This document shows positions 45,542 through 54,007 of a DNA stretch of 64,000 nt, piece by piece. Below the pieces are notes generated by a model. It made no database searches. It was not told where the DNA came from and saw nothing but the letters and a program-made list of their open reading frames with translations. How positions within the stretch are numbered: position 1 is the stretch's first letter; each line of letters opens with the position of its first letter. The stretch is from Mycetocola tolaasinivorans (GTDB taxonomy: Bacteria > Actinomycetota > Actinomycetes > Actinomycetales > Microbacteriaceae), in the NCBI RefSeq assembly GCF_003667565.1, contig NZ_RCUX01000004.1, positions 62,001 to 126,000 on the forward strand. Reading direction: 5' to 3'. The position numbers were made by a program, and so were the translations under genes.

Positions 45542-46903
45542 CTAACCGAAAATGCCCGCCCCGATGTGCTCGCCAGGCTTCGCCCCCGGTGGCACGGCAA
45601 AAATTGCCGAACCCACGTGGCGAATGTACTCGTTGAGGAGATCCGAATGGGCCAGCTGCTTCTGCATCGGGATGAACGCGGTGCGGGGGTCGGCCTGGAA
45701 CGCCAGGAAGAACAGTCCGGCGTTCAGCCGCCCCAGCTGGTCGTTGCCGTCAACGTAGTTGTAGCCGCGGCGTAGGATTCGGGCCCCGTGATTCTGATCC
45801 GGGTGGGCGAGGGCCACGTGGGAGTTCACCGCGAGCTTTCGGCCATCCGGGCCCGCGTGATGAAACTTCACCGGGGTGAACTCATCGCCTCCGGAGAGGG
45901 GCGCGCCCGCGCCCTTGGTGCGGCCGATCACCCGCTCCTGCTCGTCGAGGCTGGTGCGATCCCAGGTCTCGATGATCATGCGAATCTTGCGCGCCACCAG
46001 GATGCTGCCTCCGGAAAGCCAGGAGTTTCCGCCCACCCACACGTCCTTTTCCACCGCGGCGGTGTCCTCGGAGGTGATGTTTGCGGTGCCGTCCTTGAAC
46101 CCGAAGAGGTTGCGCTCGGTCACCTGCGCACGCGAGGTCGAGGAGGTACGTCCGAACCCCAGCTGCGACCAGCGGATCGAGGCGCGACCGAAGGCAATAC
46201 GGGAGAGGTTTCGAATCGCGTGGACGGCGACCTGCGGGTCGTCGGCGCAGGCCTGGATGCAGAGATCGCCGCCGCTCGAGGCGTGCTCGAGTGCGTCGCC
46301 GGGGAAGCTCGGAATGTCGACCAGCTCGGGCGGGCGCCGGGAGGCCAGCCCGAAGCGATCCCGCCCCTGGGCGTCGGTGAAGACGCCGGGGCCAAAACCG
46401 AAGGTGAGCGTGAGCCCGCTCGCGGGCAGGCCCTGTGCCTCACCGGTGTCATCCGGCGGGGCGAGTGCCGGGCCGCCCACCGCACCGGTTTCGGAGACGT
46501 CGAGGCCGCGGGTCAGGCGTTCCGCGGCGGCCGTCCAGTCCTCCAGGAGGGCGATGAGGTCGGCCCGCGAGGTCCCCGGGCTGATGTCATAGGCGGCGAA
46601 GTGCAGGCGATCCTGCGTGGGCGTGACGATGCCGGACTGGTGCTCGCCAAAGAAGGGGTAGCTGGTGTTGGTTGCCGCGGCGGCCACGGCGGTGGCCGTG
46701 ACGGCCCCGCCGGTGGCACCCAGTGCGAGGCCACCGATTGCCGCACCGGCCAGGCCGAGCAGGCCGCGCCGGCTCACCCCGGGGCGCTCGGCAGCGTCCT
46801 GGCCGCTCACCGCGAGGTGCTCGGCAGTGTCCTGGCCGCTCACCCCGGCGGCCCCGCCGACTCCGGGGACGGAGTCGGCGGGATTGTGCGTGGGAGTGCT
46901 CAC
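45542..46903 (-). CDS. efeB: deferrochelatase/peroxidase EfeB (DyP type)
   Basis: Haem peroxidase of 453 residues, last component of the EfeUOB ferrous-iron uptake system. A twin-arginine signal (SRRGLLGL, Arg45-Arg46) directs folded export. The DyP motif is GFKDGTANI with the distal Asp, and FHHAGPDG lies near the proximal side. The N-terminal 40 residues before the Tat signal are unusual, with two copies of VSGQDxAE. GTG start overlapping the efeO stop as GTGA. Confidence 0.95.
   Translation of the reverse strand: MSTPTHNPADSVPGVGGAAGVSGQDTAEHLAVSGQDAAERPGVSRRGLLGLAGAAIGGLALGATGGAVTATAVAAAATNTSYPFFGEHQSGIVTPTQDRLHFAAYDISPGTSRADLIALLEDWTAAAERLTRGLDVSETGAVGGPALAPPDDTGEAQGLPASGLTLTFGFGPGVFTDAQGRDRFGLASRRPPELVDIPSFPGDALEHASSGGDLCIQACADDPQVAVHAIRNLSRIAFGRASIRWSQLGFGRTSSTSRAQVTERNLFGFKDGTANITSEDTAAVEKDVWVGGNSWLSGGSILVARKIRMIIETWDRTSLDEQERVIGRTKGAGAPLSGGDEFTPVKFHHAGPDGRKLAVNSHVALAHPDQNHGARILRRGYNYVDGNDQLGRLNAGLFFLAFQADPRTAFIPMQKQLAHSDLLNEYIRHVGSAIFAVPPGAKPGEHIGAGIFG
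46785..46844 (-). repeat. 33-bp period direct repeat in the efeB 5' end
   Basis: Two 27-base copies (46785-46811 and 46818-46844) differ at two positions and repeat at a 33-base interval, so 11 residues are duplicated in frame ahead of the Tat signal. Confidence 0.8.
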
Positions 46904-48096
46904 TTGGTGGAGACCCCGAGGACGGTGTGGGTGAGCTTCGACAGCGGCTCGGACAGCGCGTTGATCTCGTCCGAGAGCTCCTTGACCTGGTCGGTGGTCA
47001 GGGTGTTGTAGGCGACGAAGCCGGCATCGATCGAACCGTAGGTTGCGAGCAGCGTGTTGAGTGAGGTGAGTTTCGCATCGATCGACTCGACGAGTTTTGC
47101 GCCCTCGGCGTCCGCGGCCTTCGCGATATCGCGCACGTTGCCGTAGGCGACGGCGGCACCCTCGACGTTGGCCTGGAAATCATAGAGGTCGGTGTGCGAG
47201 AACTCGTCCTCCTCGCCGGTGATCTTCGAGGTGGCGACCTCATCGAGCAGACCGATCGCGCCGTTGGAGATGTCGTCCAGGCTCACGGTGAAGTCCTTCT
47301 CGTGCACCAGGTCGTAGAGCTTCTGAATGTCCTGCACCAGGCCGTCGGCAAGAACCGCACGGCCGGCGGCATCGCTCGGCGTAAACCCGGCGGGTGCCCA
47401 GAGATCCTTCTCGATGCGGTGGAATCCGATGAAGGGCACGCCGTCCTCGCTCGCGTCGCCCTCGCGGACGTCGATCTTCGGGTCGAGATCGCCGAAGGCC
47501 TCGGCGGTGGGCTCGATCCGCTCGTAGTTCACCCGGGCGAGCGCGTAGAGCTCGCGGGCCTTTGCATCATCGCCACCGCGGTAGGCATCGGTGAACTCCT
47601 TGACCGCGGGCACGAGCGCCGCGGTGCGGTCCTTGATGTAGCCGATGTAGTTGGTTACCGCGGTGTCGATCTGCTGCTGCTTCGAGGCGTCGATCTTGGC
47701 GGACGTGCCGGTCACCGTGAACTTCGTGGTGCCCACACCCTCACCCACCATGCCGGTCTTGCACTCGGTGTAGTAGGTACCCGGCTCCAGATGGGTGACA
47801 AAGTCGATGCTCTGTCCGGGCGTGATGTTCTCCTTCTCGCCCACGATGCGCAGCTTATCCGCGGCCAGAATCTCGAACTCGTTGACCTGCTTGCCGGTGT
47901 TCTTCGCGGTGAACTTCACCGTGCCGGCCTGAGCGGTGTTTGCCGAGACCACACAGGTGGTGTCGGTGATGTCCACCGTGAGGGCGGTGCCCGAGGTGGG
48001 ATTATTGGGCACGCAGCCGGCCAGGGCCAGGGTGAGCAGCGCCGCACCGGAGACAATGCTCGCGATGCGGGCGGGACGGATGGGGGACGCACTCAT
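46900..48096 (-). CDS. efeO: iron uptake system protein EfeO
   Basis: Extracytoplasmic iron-binding lipoprotein of 398 residues. Lipobox LAGC with Cys28, then a cupredoxin-like domain (to about residue 130, with Cys in TDTTCVVS and YYTECKTGM) and the M75 peptidase-like domain with the metal motif HRIE (FIGFHRIEKDLW). ATG 48096 is favoured; the frame extends upstream without support. It delivers iron to EfeU. Confidence 0.95.
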   Translation of the reverse strand: MSASPIRPARIASIVSGAALLTLALAGCVPNNPTSGTALTVDITDTTCVVSANTAQAGTVKFTAKNTGKQVNEFEILAADKLRIVGEKENITPGQSIDFVTHLEPGTYYTECKTGMVGEGVGTTKFTVTGTSAKIDASKQQQIDTAVTNYIGYIKDRTAALVPAVKEFTDAYRGGDDAKARELYALARVNYERIEPTAEAFGDLDPKIDVREGDASEDGVPFIGFHRIEKDLWAPAGFTPSDAAGRAVLADGLVQDIQKLYDLVHEKDFTVSLDDISNGAIGLLDEVATSKITGEEDEFSHTDLYDFQANVEGAAVAYGNVRDIAKAADAEGAKLVESIDAKLTSLNTLLATYGSIDAGFVAYNTLTTDQVKELSDEINALSEPLSKLTHTVLGVSTK

Positions 48097-48161
48097 GCGG
48101 TTACTCCAAGCAGAATCAGCGAATGTATGGGGTGACGGGGGAACGGGGGAGGGCGCGCGCA

Positions 48162-49034
48162 CTAGGCGGTCTCGGGCACGGTGGCCGGTGCGGATGCCGA
48201 GGCTGTGGCCGGGCTCTTTTTTGAGCGCACCAGGCGGGTAAAGAGGATGAGGCAGGTCACGAGGTACAGCACCCAGGCGACCACCTGCAGGGGAGTGGGG
48301 ATCGGGGTGAACCCGAAGAGCCCGCCCAGCAGGGAACCGAGTACGCCCGTGGGCGGGATCACGCCGCTGATGTCGTAGAGCGGAGCGCCCCAGCTGGGCA
48401 GGGCGCCGGCCTCCTGCAGATCACCCACGCCGTAGGCGAGGACGCCGGCGGCCACCACGATGAGGGCGTAGCCGGTCCAGGTGAAGAACTTCGAGAGGTT
48501 GATGCGCAGCAGGCCGCGGTAGATGAGTAGTTCGAGGACCACCGCGGTCAGGATGCCGAGGAGCACCCCGGTGAAAGCACCCCAGGCCGCTCCCGAGGAG
48601 GTGTCCGAGCTGGGGCCCACGGTAGACCACACAAACAGTGCGGTTTCCACGCCCTCGCGGCCCACGCTGAGGAATGCGAGGAGCACGATGCCCCAGCCCG
48701 CGCCCTGGGCGGCGCGATCGATGCCGGAGCGCAGGTTGGTCGCGAGGTCCTTGGCGGTGCGACCCATCCAGAACACCATCCAGGTCACAAAGCCCACGGC
48801 AACGATGGAGAGCCCGCCACCGAGGATTTCCTGCGCCTGGAAGCTCAGCCCATACGGGCCCCAGGTGAGGATGGCCCCCACACCGAGCGCTACGGCGATG
48901 GCGATGGCGACACCGGCCCAGACTCGGCCGAGGAGGTCGCGCCGATCAATCTTGACCAGGTAGGCGATGAGGATGCCCACGATGAGGGCGGCTTCGAGGC
49001 CCTCGCGAAGGCCGATGAGATAGTTAGCGAACAC
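48162..49034 (-). CDS. efeU: iron permease EfeU (FTR1 family)
   Basis: Seven-helix permease of 290 residues with both REGxE motifs: REGLE at residues 10-14 and REGVE in the middle, which carry the iron-coordinating glutamates of Ftr1-type transporters. GTG start (MFANYLIGLREG). First gene of efeU-efeO-efeB. A candidate iron-regulator box lies 107 bases upstream. Confidence 0.95.
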   Translation of the reverse strand: MFANYLIGLREGLEAALIVGILIAYLVKIDRRDLLGRVWAGVAIAIAVALGVGAILTWGPYGLSFQAQEILGGGLSIVAVGFVTWMVFWMGRTAKDLATNLRSGIDRAAQGAGWGIVLLAFLSVGREGVETALFVWSTVGPSSDTSSGAAWGAFTGVLLGILTAVVLELLIYRGLLRINLSKFFTWTGYALIVVAAGVLAYGVGDLQEAGALPSWGAPLYDISGVIPPTGVLGSLLGGLFGFTPIPTPLQVVAWVLYLVTCLILFTRLVRSKKSPATASASAPATVPETA

Positions 49035-49140
49035 TGTACCGATTCACAGGATGGGGCGATCGGGCGCGCACGGGGCGAGCCGGAGGGCCGGAACGAGTAG
49101 GAAGAACGGTCGCTCGTGGCGTCAACGGGTGCCGTGAGAT

Positions 49141-49159
49141 GTAGGCTAGCATGCCCTAA
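49141..49159. promoter_or_regulatory. IdeR/DtxR-like iron box upstream of efeU
   Basis: The 19-base site GTAGGCTAGCATGCCCTAA agrees with the consensus TWAGGTWAGSCTWACCTWA at 14 positions by my count. It lies between efeU and the divergent membrane-protein gene, so it could repress either in iron excess. Confidence 0.5.
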
Positions 49160-49221
49160 ATAGACACGGAAGAGTGCGTGTCAAGATCGACCTCGGTCAC
49201 GGCCCCGCACCGGCGTCGGAG

Positions 49222-49227
49222 TACACT
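49222..49227 (+). promoter_or_regulatory. -10 box TACACT
   Basis: TACACT lies six bases before GTG 49234, the leaderless spacing, and fixes the start of the membrane-protein gene. Confidence 0.5.
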
Positions 49228-49233
49228 GGACAC

Positions 49234-49764
49234 GTGACCAACCCCGCCGATTTCCCCGCGACCCCTCGGACAACTCCGAGCGGAACCGCAGAGACGGCCT
49301 TCGGCGTCGGTTTTCCCGCGGCCGGATCCGCTGCGGAGAGCACCGAGAAGCCCCGCGTGGCAAGCCGCATTCCCAGCCTGATTCTGGCGTTTCTGGCCGG
49401 TGCCCTGATGGGAATGGTGGGAACGGTCGCGCATCCCAACACCGTGACGGTGGCGGGCATTGACGTGCCCTATGGTCTGCTCCTCGGGTTGGCCGCGAGC
49501 CTCGCGCTCATGCTCGGTGTGCGTCTCGTCTCGCCGGGTCGCGCCGCCGTCATCGCCACCGGCATCGGCCTGATCGGCGTGATCGCGCTGTTCACCGTGC
49601 CCGGCACGGGCGGCACCATCCTGATCGATAACTCCACAAACTCCCTGGTCTGGACGCTGGGTCCCGTGCTGATCGCGACCATCGTGATCGCCTGGCCGCG
49701 CTTTTCCAAACCCGTGCGCCCGGTATCGGGCGCCGCTCCCGGCCACCCTGGCCAACCCGGCTAG
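49234..49764 (+). CDS. hypothetical four-helix membrane protein
   Basis: Protein of 176 residues. A 45-residue flexible N-terminus is followed by four helices (SLILAFLAGALMGMVGTV; LLLGLAASLALMLGVRL; AVIATGIGLIGVIALF; LGPVLIATIVIAW) and a short Pro/Gly tail. I recognise no functional motif. It may be the DUF6113-type protein often placed before fdxA in this group, but I cannot confirm that. GTG 49234 is supported by a -10 box. Confidence 0.68.
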   Translation: MTNPADFPATPRTTPSGTAETAFGVGFPAAGSAAESTEKPRVASRIPSLILAFLAGALMGMVGTVAHPNTVTVAGIDVPYGLLLGLAASLALMLGVRLVSPGRAAVIATGIGLIGVIALFTVPGTGGTILIDNSTNSLVWTLGPVLIATIVIAWPRFSKPVRPVSGAAPGHPGQPG

Positions 49765-49833
49765 CCGGCCGTCGCGCACCATCGCGACCCCCACACTTCT
49801 CTATTCACCTGTTTTGAAGGGACCGTTTTTACC

Positions 49834-50154
49834 GTGACCTACGTCATTGCCCTGCCCTGCGTGGACGTCAAAGACCGCGCCTGCATCGATGAGTGCCCCG
49901 TGGACTGCATCTACGAGGGTGAACGGTCGCTGTACATTCACCCCGACGAGTGCGTGGACTGCGGTGCCTGCGAGCCCGTATGCCCGGTTGAGGCCATCTA
50001 CTACGAGGATGACCTCCCCGACGAGTGGGCCGACTATTACAAGGCCAACGTCGAGTTCTTCTCGGAGATCGGCTCCCCGGGCGGTGCCGCCAAGCTCGGC
50101 ACCCTGGACTTCGATCACCCGGTGATCTCCGTCCTGCCCCCGCAGGCCGGATAA
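49834..50154 (+). CDS. fdxA: ferredoxin, FdxA type
   Basis: Ferredoxin of 106 residues with eight cysteines (9, 17, 21, 25, 40, 43, 46, 50). The order C-x7-C-x3-C-x3-C and [11 protein letters not shown] fits the 7Fe FdxA group with one 3Fe-4S and one 4Fe-4S cluster, used as a low-potential electron carrier. The long acidic C-terminal tail ([14 protein letters not shown]) is characteristic. dapC starts four bases after its stop. Confidence 0.95.
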   Translation: MTYVIALPCVDVKDRACIDECPVDCIYEGERSLYIHPDECVDCGACEPVCPVEAIYYEDDLPDEWADYYKANVEFFSEIGSPGGAAKLGTLDFDHPVISVLPPQAG

Positions 50155-50158
50155 CACG

Positions 50159-51289
50159 ATGGCGCTGCAGCCGCTCCCGGACTACCCATGGGACACCCTC
50201 GCCCCGTTTATCGCGACGGCGAAGGCACACCCCGAGGGGATGATCGATCTCTCGATCGGGTCCCCGGTTGATCCGACCCCGGACCTCATCCGGGCGGCGC
50301 TCGCCGAAGCCACCGACGCCCACGCGTACCCCACCACGGTGGGCACCCCCGAGCTGCGGGCCGCGATCGGCGACTGGTATGCGCGGCGCCGCGGAGCGAG
50401 TGGTCTGGGCGTGGACGCCGTGCTGCCCACCATCGGGTCCAAGGAGCTGGTGGCGCTGCTGCCGTTCCTGCTGGGTCTCGGCGAGGGCGACACCGTGGTG
50501 GGCCCGCGCGTGGCCTACCCGACCTATGCGATCGGTGCAGCCATCGCCGGGGCGGAGTTCCTCGCCGCCGACGATCCCGCCGAGTGGCCGGAATCTACCC
50601 GCCTGATCTGGCTGAACAGCCCCGGAAACCCGGATGGCCGAGTGTGGTCCCTCGAGGATCTGCGTCTCCGGGTGGAGCGTGCCCGCGAGCTGGGAGCCGT
50701 CATCGTCAATGACGAGTGCTATGCCGAGCTGGGCTGGGAAGCGCCCTGGGACGACATCCCGATCCCGAGCATCCTCGATGACCGCCTGGGAGAGCGTACC
50801 GATCGCCTCGCGATCTACTCGCTGTCGAAGCAGTCAAACCTCGCCGGTTACCGTGCGGGCATCGTCGCCGGAGACCCGGCACTGATCGCCCGACTCGTGA
50901 CCGTTCGCAAGCACGCGGGCCTGATCGTCCCGGCACCTCTGCAGCACGCGATGACCGTGGCGCTCGGCGATGACGCGCACGTGGCCGCGCAGCGCGAAAC
51001 CTATCGTGCCCGCCGCGCGGTGCTCCTGCCCGCGCTCCTCGATGCTGGCTTCACCCTCGAGGGCAGCGAGGCGGGGCTCTACCTCTGGGTGACCGAGGGA
51101 AAGCCCGCGCTGGAATCACTGGAGCGCCTGGCGGAGCTCGGCATCATGGCCGGCCCCGGCCACTTCTACGGTGACCACTCACCCCACAACGTTCGTCTCT
51201 CGCTGACCGCGAGTGACGCCGATATCGCCCGTGCCGCTACCCGGCTGCGCGAGCGTGTGCACGAGGGCGAGGGAACCCCGGCGGCGTAG
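50159..51289 (+). CDS. dapC: succinyldiaminopimelate aminotransferase
   Basis: PLP-dependent aminotransferase (fold I) of 376 residues that makes N-succinyl-diaminopimelate in lysine and peptidoglycan precursor synthesis. Visible motifs: the PLP lysine in SLSKQSNLAGYRAG, NSPGNPDGRVW, VNDECYAELGW and the C-terminal HNVRLSLTA. It immediately follows fdxA (4-base gap), an arrangement conserved in actinobacteria. dapD and dapE lie 6 kb downstream. Confidence 0.93.
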   Translation: MALQPLPDYPWDTLAPFIATAKAHPEGMIDLSIGSPVDPTPDLIRAALAEATDAHAYPTTVGTPELRAAIGDWYARRRGASGLGVDAVLPTIGSKELVALLPFLLGLGEGDTVVGPRVAYPTYAIGAAIAGAEFLAADDPAEWPESTRLIWLNSPGNPDGRVWSLEDLRLRVERARELGAVIVNDECYAELGWEAPWDDIPIPSILDDRLGERTDRLAIYSLSKQSNLAGYRAGIVAGDPALIARLVTVRKHAGLIVPAPLQHAMTVALGDDAHVAAQRETYRARRAVLLPALLDAGFTLEGSEAGLYLWVTEGKPALESLERLAELGIMAGPGHFYGDHSPHNVRLSLTASDADIARAATRLRERVHEGEGTPAA

Positions 51290-51470
51290 CCGGAAATCCT
51301 TTCGATTTTCCTGCCCGATCATCGTGATGGTGTGAACTTCACCACCAGACACGATTAGGATGGGAGCGAACCTTCCCCAAATGAGGCCTCTATCCGAGTG
51401 CCGCACCCCGGGCCGCCAGCGCAGACGACTGTGCGTGCGGCCACGAGCGAAAATCAACCAAGGAGGCACC

Positions 51471-52778
51471 GTGGGCGACAACGGAGCGCACAACGATCTT
51501 TCCGGGCAGAAAGCTACCCTGACCTTCCCCGGCGGCACCGCCGAGTTCCCGATTCTGGGAGCCAGCCAGGGCGCATCGAGCCTGGACGTGTCATCGCTGA
51601 CGCGGCAGAGCGGCTTCACCGCCCTGGACTACGGCTTTGTGAACACCGCCGCAACCAAGTCGAGGATCACCTATATCGACGGCGATCAGGGCATCCTGCG
51701 CTATCGCGGCTACCCCATCGAGCAGCTGGCCGCCGGCTCGACCTATCTCGAGGTCGCCTGGCTGCTGATCTACGGCGAGCTTCCCACCGCCGACCAGCTC
51801 GGCGAGTTTGACGAGCGGATCCGCCGCCACACGCTGCTGCACGAAGACCTCAAGCGCTTCTTCTCGGCCCTGCCGCACACCGCACACCCCATGTCGGTGA
51901 TCTCCAGCGCCCTGTCGGCCCTGTCGACCTACTACGAGTCCGGCGCCGACCCGCACGACCCCGAGCACGTCGAACTGACCACCATCCGTCTGCTCGCCAA
52001 GCTTCCGGTAATTGCCGCCTACGCGCACAAGAAGGCGCTCGGCCAGGCATTCCTCTACCCGGACAACAAGCTCAGCTTCGTTGACAACTTCCTCAAGCTG
52101 AACTTCGGCAACATGGCCGAGAACTACGAGATCAACCCGGTGCTCTCCACCGCGCTCGACCGTCTCCTCATCCTGCACGCCGACCACGAGCAGAACGCCT
52201 CCACCTCCACCGTGCGCCTCGTGGGCTCCACCGGCGCAAACCTCTACGCATCGATCTCCGCGGGCATCAACGCCCTGTCCGGACCGCTGCACGGTGGTGC
52301 AAATGAGGCCGTGCTCGAGATGCTCGGCCGCATTCAGGACTCCGGCGAGGGCGTCAAGCGCTTCGTCGAGCGGGTCAAGAACAAGGAAGACGGCGTCAAG
52401 CTCATGGGCTTCGGACACCGCGTCTACAAGAACTACGACCCGCGCGCCAAGCTCGTCAAGGAGAGCGCCACCGAGGTGCTGCAGGCCCTCGGCGTCAAGG
52501 ATCCGATGCTCGACCTCGCGATGGAACTCGAGCAGCTCGCCCTCGAAGACGACTACTTCAAGGAGCGTCGCCTGTACCCCAACGTCGACTTCTACACCGG
52601 CGTGATCTACAAGGCCATGGGCTTCCCCACCCGCATGTTCACCGTACTGTTCGCCATCGGCCGCCTCCCCGGCTGGATCGCCCACTGGCGCGAGATGAAC
52701 CTCGACCCGCAGAACAAGATCGGGCGGCCGCAGCAGCTTTACATCGGCGAGCCGGAGCGCGATCTGCCGCAGCGCTAA
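51471..52778 (+). CDS. gltA: citrate synthase
   Basis: Citrate synthase of 435 residues, hexameric type I, first step of the citric acid cycle. Catalytic segments: GPLHGGANEAVLEML, MGFGHRVYKNYDPRA (His and Arg) and the Asp in YPNVDFYTG. GTG 51471 is chosen because AAGGAGG precedes it; the frame reaching 51360 is not supported. A strong terminator follows. Confidence 0.97.
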   Translation: MGDNGAHNDLSGQKATLTFPGGTAEFPILGASQGASSLDVSSLTRQSGFTALDYGFVNTAATKSRITYIDGDQGILRYRGYPIEQLAAGSTYLEVAWLLIYGELPTADQLGEFDERIRRHTLLHEDLKRFFSALPHTAHPMSVISSALSALSTYYESGADPHDPEHVELTTIRLLAKLPVIAAYAHKKALGQAFLYPDNKLSFVDNFLKLNFGNMAENYEINPVLSTALDRLLILHADHEQNASTSTVRLVGSTGANLYASISAGINALSGPLHGGANEAVLEMLGRIQDSGEGVKRFVERVKNKEDGVKLMGFGHRVYKNYDPRAKLVKESATEVLQALGVKDPMLDLAMELEQLALEDDYFKERRLYPNVDFYTGVIYKAMGFPTRMFTVLFAIGRLPGWIAHWREMNLDPQNKIGRPQQLYIGEPERDLPQR

Positions 52779-52812
52779 GCCGTTGCAACGCTAGGCCGCA
52801 GCAGCACCTCAT

Positions 52813-52844
52813 ACAACGCCATCCTCTTCGGAGGGTGGCGTTGT
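52813..52844 (+). terminator. terminator after gltA
   Basis: A 14-bp stem (ACAACGCCATCCTC with GAGGGTGGCGTTGT, one wobble) closes on TTCG, followed by GTATTG. Confidence 0.88.
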
Positions 52845-52860
52845 GTATTGGGAAGACGCC

Positions 52861-52866
52861 TAAGCT
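52861..52866 (+). promoter_or_regulatory. -10 box TAAGCT of the first tandem membrane paralogue
   Basis: TAAGCT, six bases, then ATG 52873. Confidence 0.5.
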
Positions 52867-52872
52867 GGGGCC

Positions 52873-53886
52873 ATGACTTCCCTCCCTCTCGGCACCGGTA
52901 GTGAGCCTTCCGCCAAGCGGAAACCGCTCATTTCGGCGCAGGAAGCCGCCTGGCTCAACATGGTGGGTGGCCTCGCGGCGCTCATCATTCTGATCCTGCC
53001 CCTAATCTTCGTCCCGATTTCCGGGTCACCCTACTTCGACCCCCAGATCATCTACTTCGGGGCGCCGTGGGTTGTGCTCGGATCAATGCTGGTTACCCGC
53101 TTCATCGCTCGCATTCGCATTCTCTCGGGCGGAAACGCCACCCTCGTGGTCGCCGCCGCGCTGGGGCTCGGCGGCGCGTGGGGGATGCCGGCTCTCACCT
53201 TCGGTCTGATCCAGTCCCTGATCGAGGGCGTGGGCACGAGCGTGCGCTACCCCATCCTGATCCCGGTGCTGGGAGCGTGCCTCGTTCTCGTGTGGGTCGC
53301 GGTGGCCGTGGTCGTCCTGCGCTCCTCCCCGTGGGCTCCCGAGCGCAGCGCCGCCACGCTCCACCGAATCGTGAGCCGGGTGATCTTCGCGATCGGCTTG
53401 GCCATCCCGGTTTTCATGGGAATGAGCCTAGGCGGATGGGACATTGTCAGCGCGCTGGGTTCCGGGGTAGCCATCCCGATGCTGGCCCTGTGGTCCTACC
53501 TGCCCGGTTGTCTGCTCGGGATGCTCCTCGCGAGCGGGTTTATCGCTATTGCCCGCAGTGTCCGGTCGCGTGCGGAGACAGCCGTCGATGGCCCCGAAGA
53601 GGCGCGGTCTCGGCGAGTATTGACGGCCCTCATCACGGTGTCGCTGTCGACGGCGACGCTGGGCTGGCTGCTCGCCCTGGATCGCGTTTCCAACCTGATT
53701 TTCTCCACCCACCCGGGCGAAAGCATTGACTCGGCCACCCCGAGCGTCGCCATCACGATCCTCATGCTGCTGGCGCTGACCTCCGCCGTCGCTGCCTTCA
53801 CCGTGCGCGCGATGTCGGCCACGGTCTGGCTCGTCTCGACCGCCGCGCTGCTGACGGCCATCGCGCTGATTTCCACGTGGATTTAA
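52873..53886 (+). CDS. membrane protein of unknown function, tandem paralogue 1
   Basis: Protein of 337 residues with about eight helices and no recognised domain. It shares with the next two genes an ARIRILSGGNATLVV...G-x-G-G-A-W-G-x-P block (about residues 75-110) and a second block TLGWLLALDRV (about 265-275), the strongest signature. A short charged tail precedes helix 1. No transport or enzyme motif is visible. Sequence divergence between the three copies is substantial, so the duplication is old. Confidence 0.7.
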   Translation: MTSLPLGTGSEPSAKRKPLISAQEAAWLNMVGGLAALIILILPLIFVPISGSPYFDPQIIYFGAPWVVLGSMLVTRFIARIRILSGGNATLVVAAALGLGGAWGMPALTFGLIQSLIEGVGTSVRYPILIPVLGACLVLVWVAVAVVVLRSSPWAPERSAATLHRIVSRVIFAIGLAIPVFMGMSLGGWDIVSALGSGVAIPMLALWSYLPGCLLGMLLASGFIAIARSVRSRAETAVDGPEEARSRRVLTALITVSLSTATLGWLLALDRVSNLIFSTHPGESIDSATPSVAITILMLLALTSAVAAFTVRAMSATVWLVSTAALLTAIALISTWI

Positions 53887-53995
53887 TCGGTCCGTTTCAG
53901 TTCCGGTAGGGGTTTACACGTGCGGCTGCCCCCAGTTCGAGGACACTCGATGTCCGCCACGCTGCGTGAGCGTGGAGCATCCGGGGCCGAGACAG

Positions 53996-54001
53996 TAGCC
54001 T
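53996..54001 (+). promoter_or_regulatory. -10 box TAGCCT of the second tandem membrane paralogue
   Basis: TAGCCT, six bases, then ATG 54008, showing that the second paralogue has its own promoter. Confidence 0.5.
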
Positions 54002-54007
54002 CTGGTC

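Noticed and set aside
51360..51470. Upstream start of citrate synthase
   Set aside because: The extra 37 residues are Arg-rich and unlike the family. GTG 51471 follows AAGGAGG.
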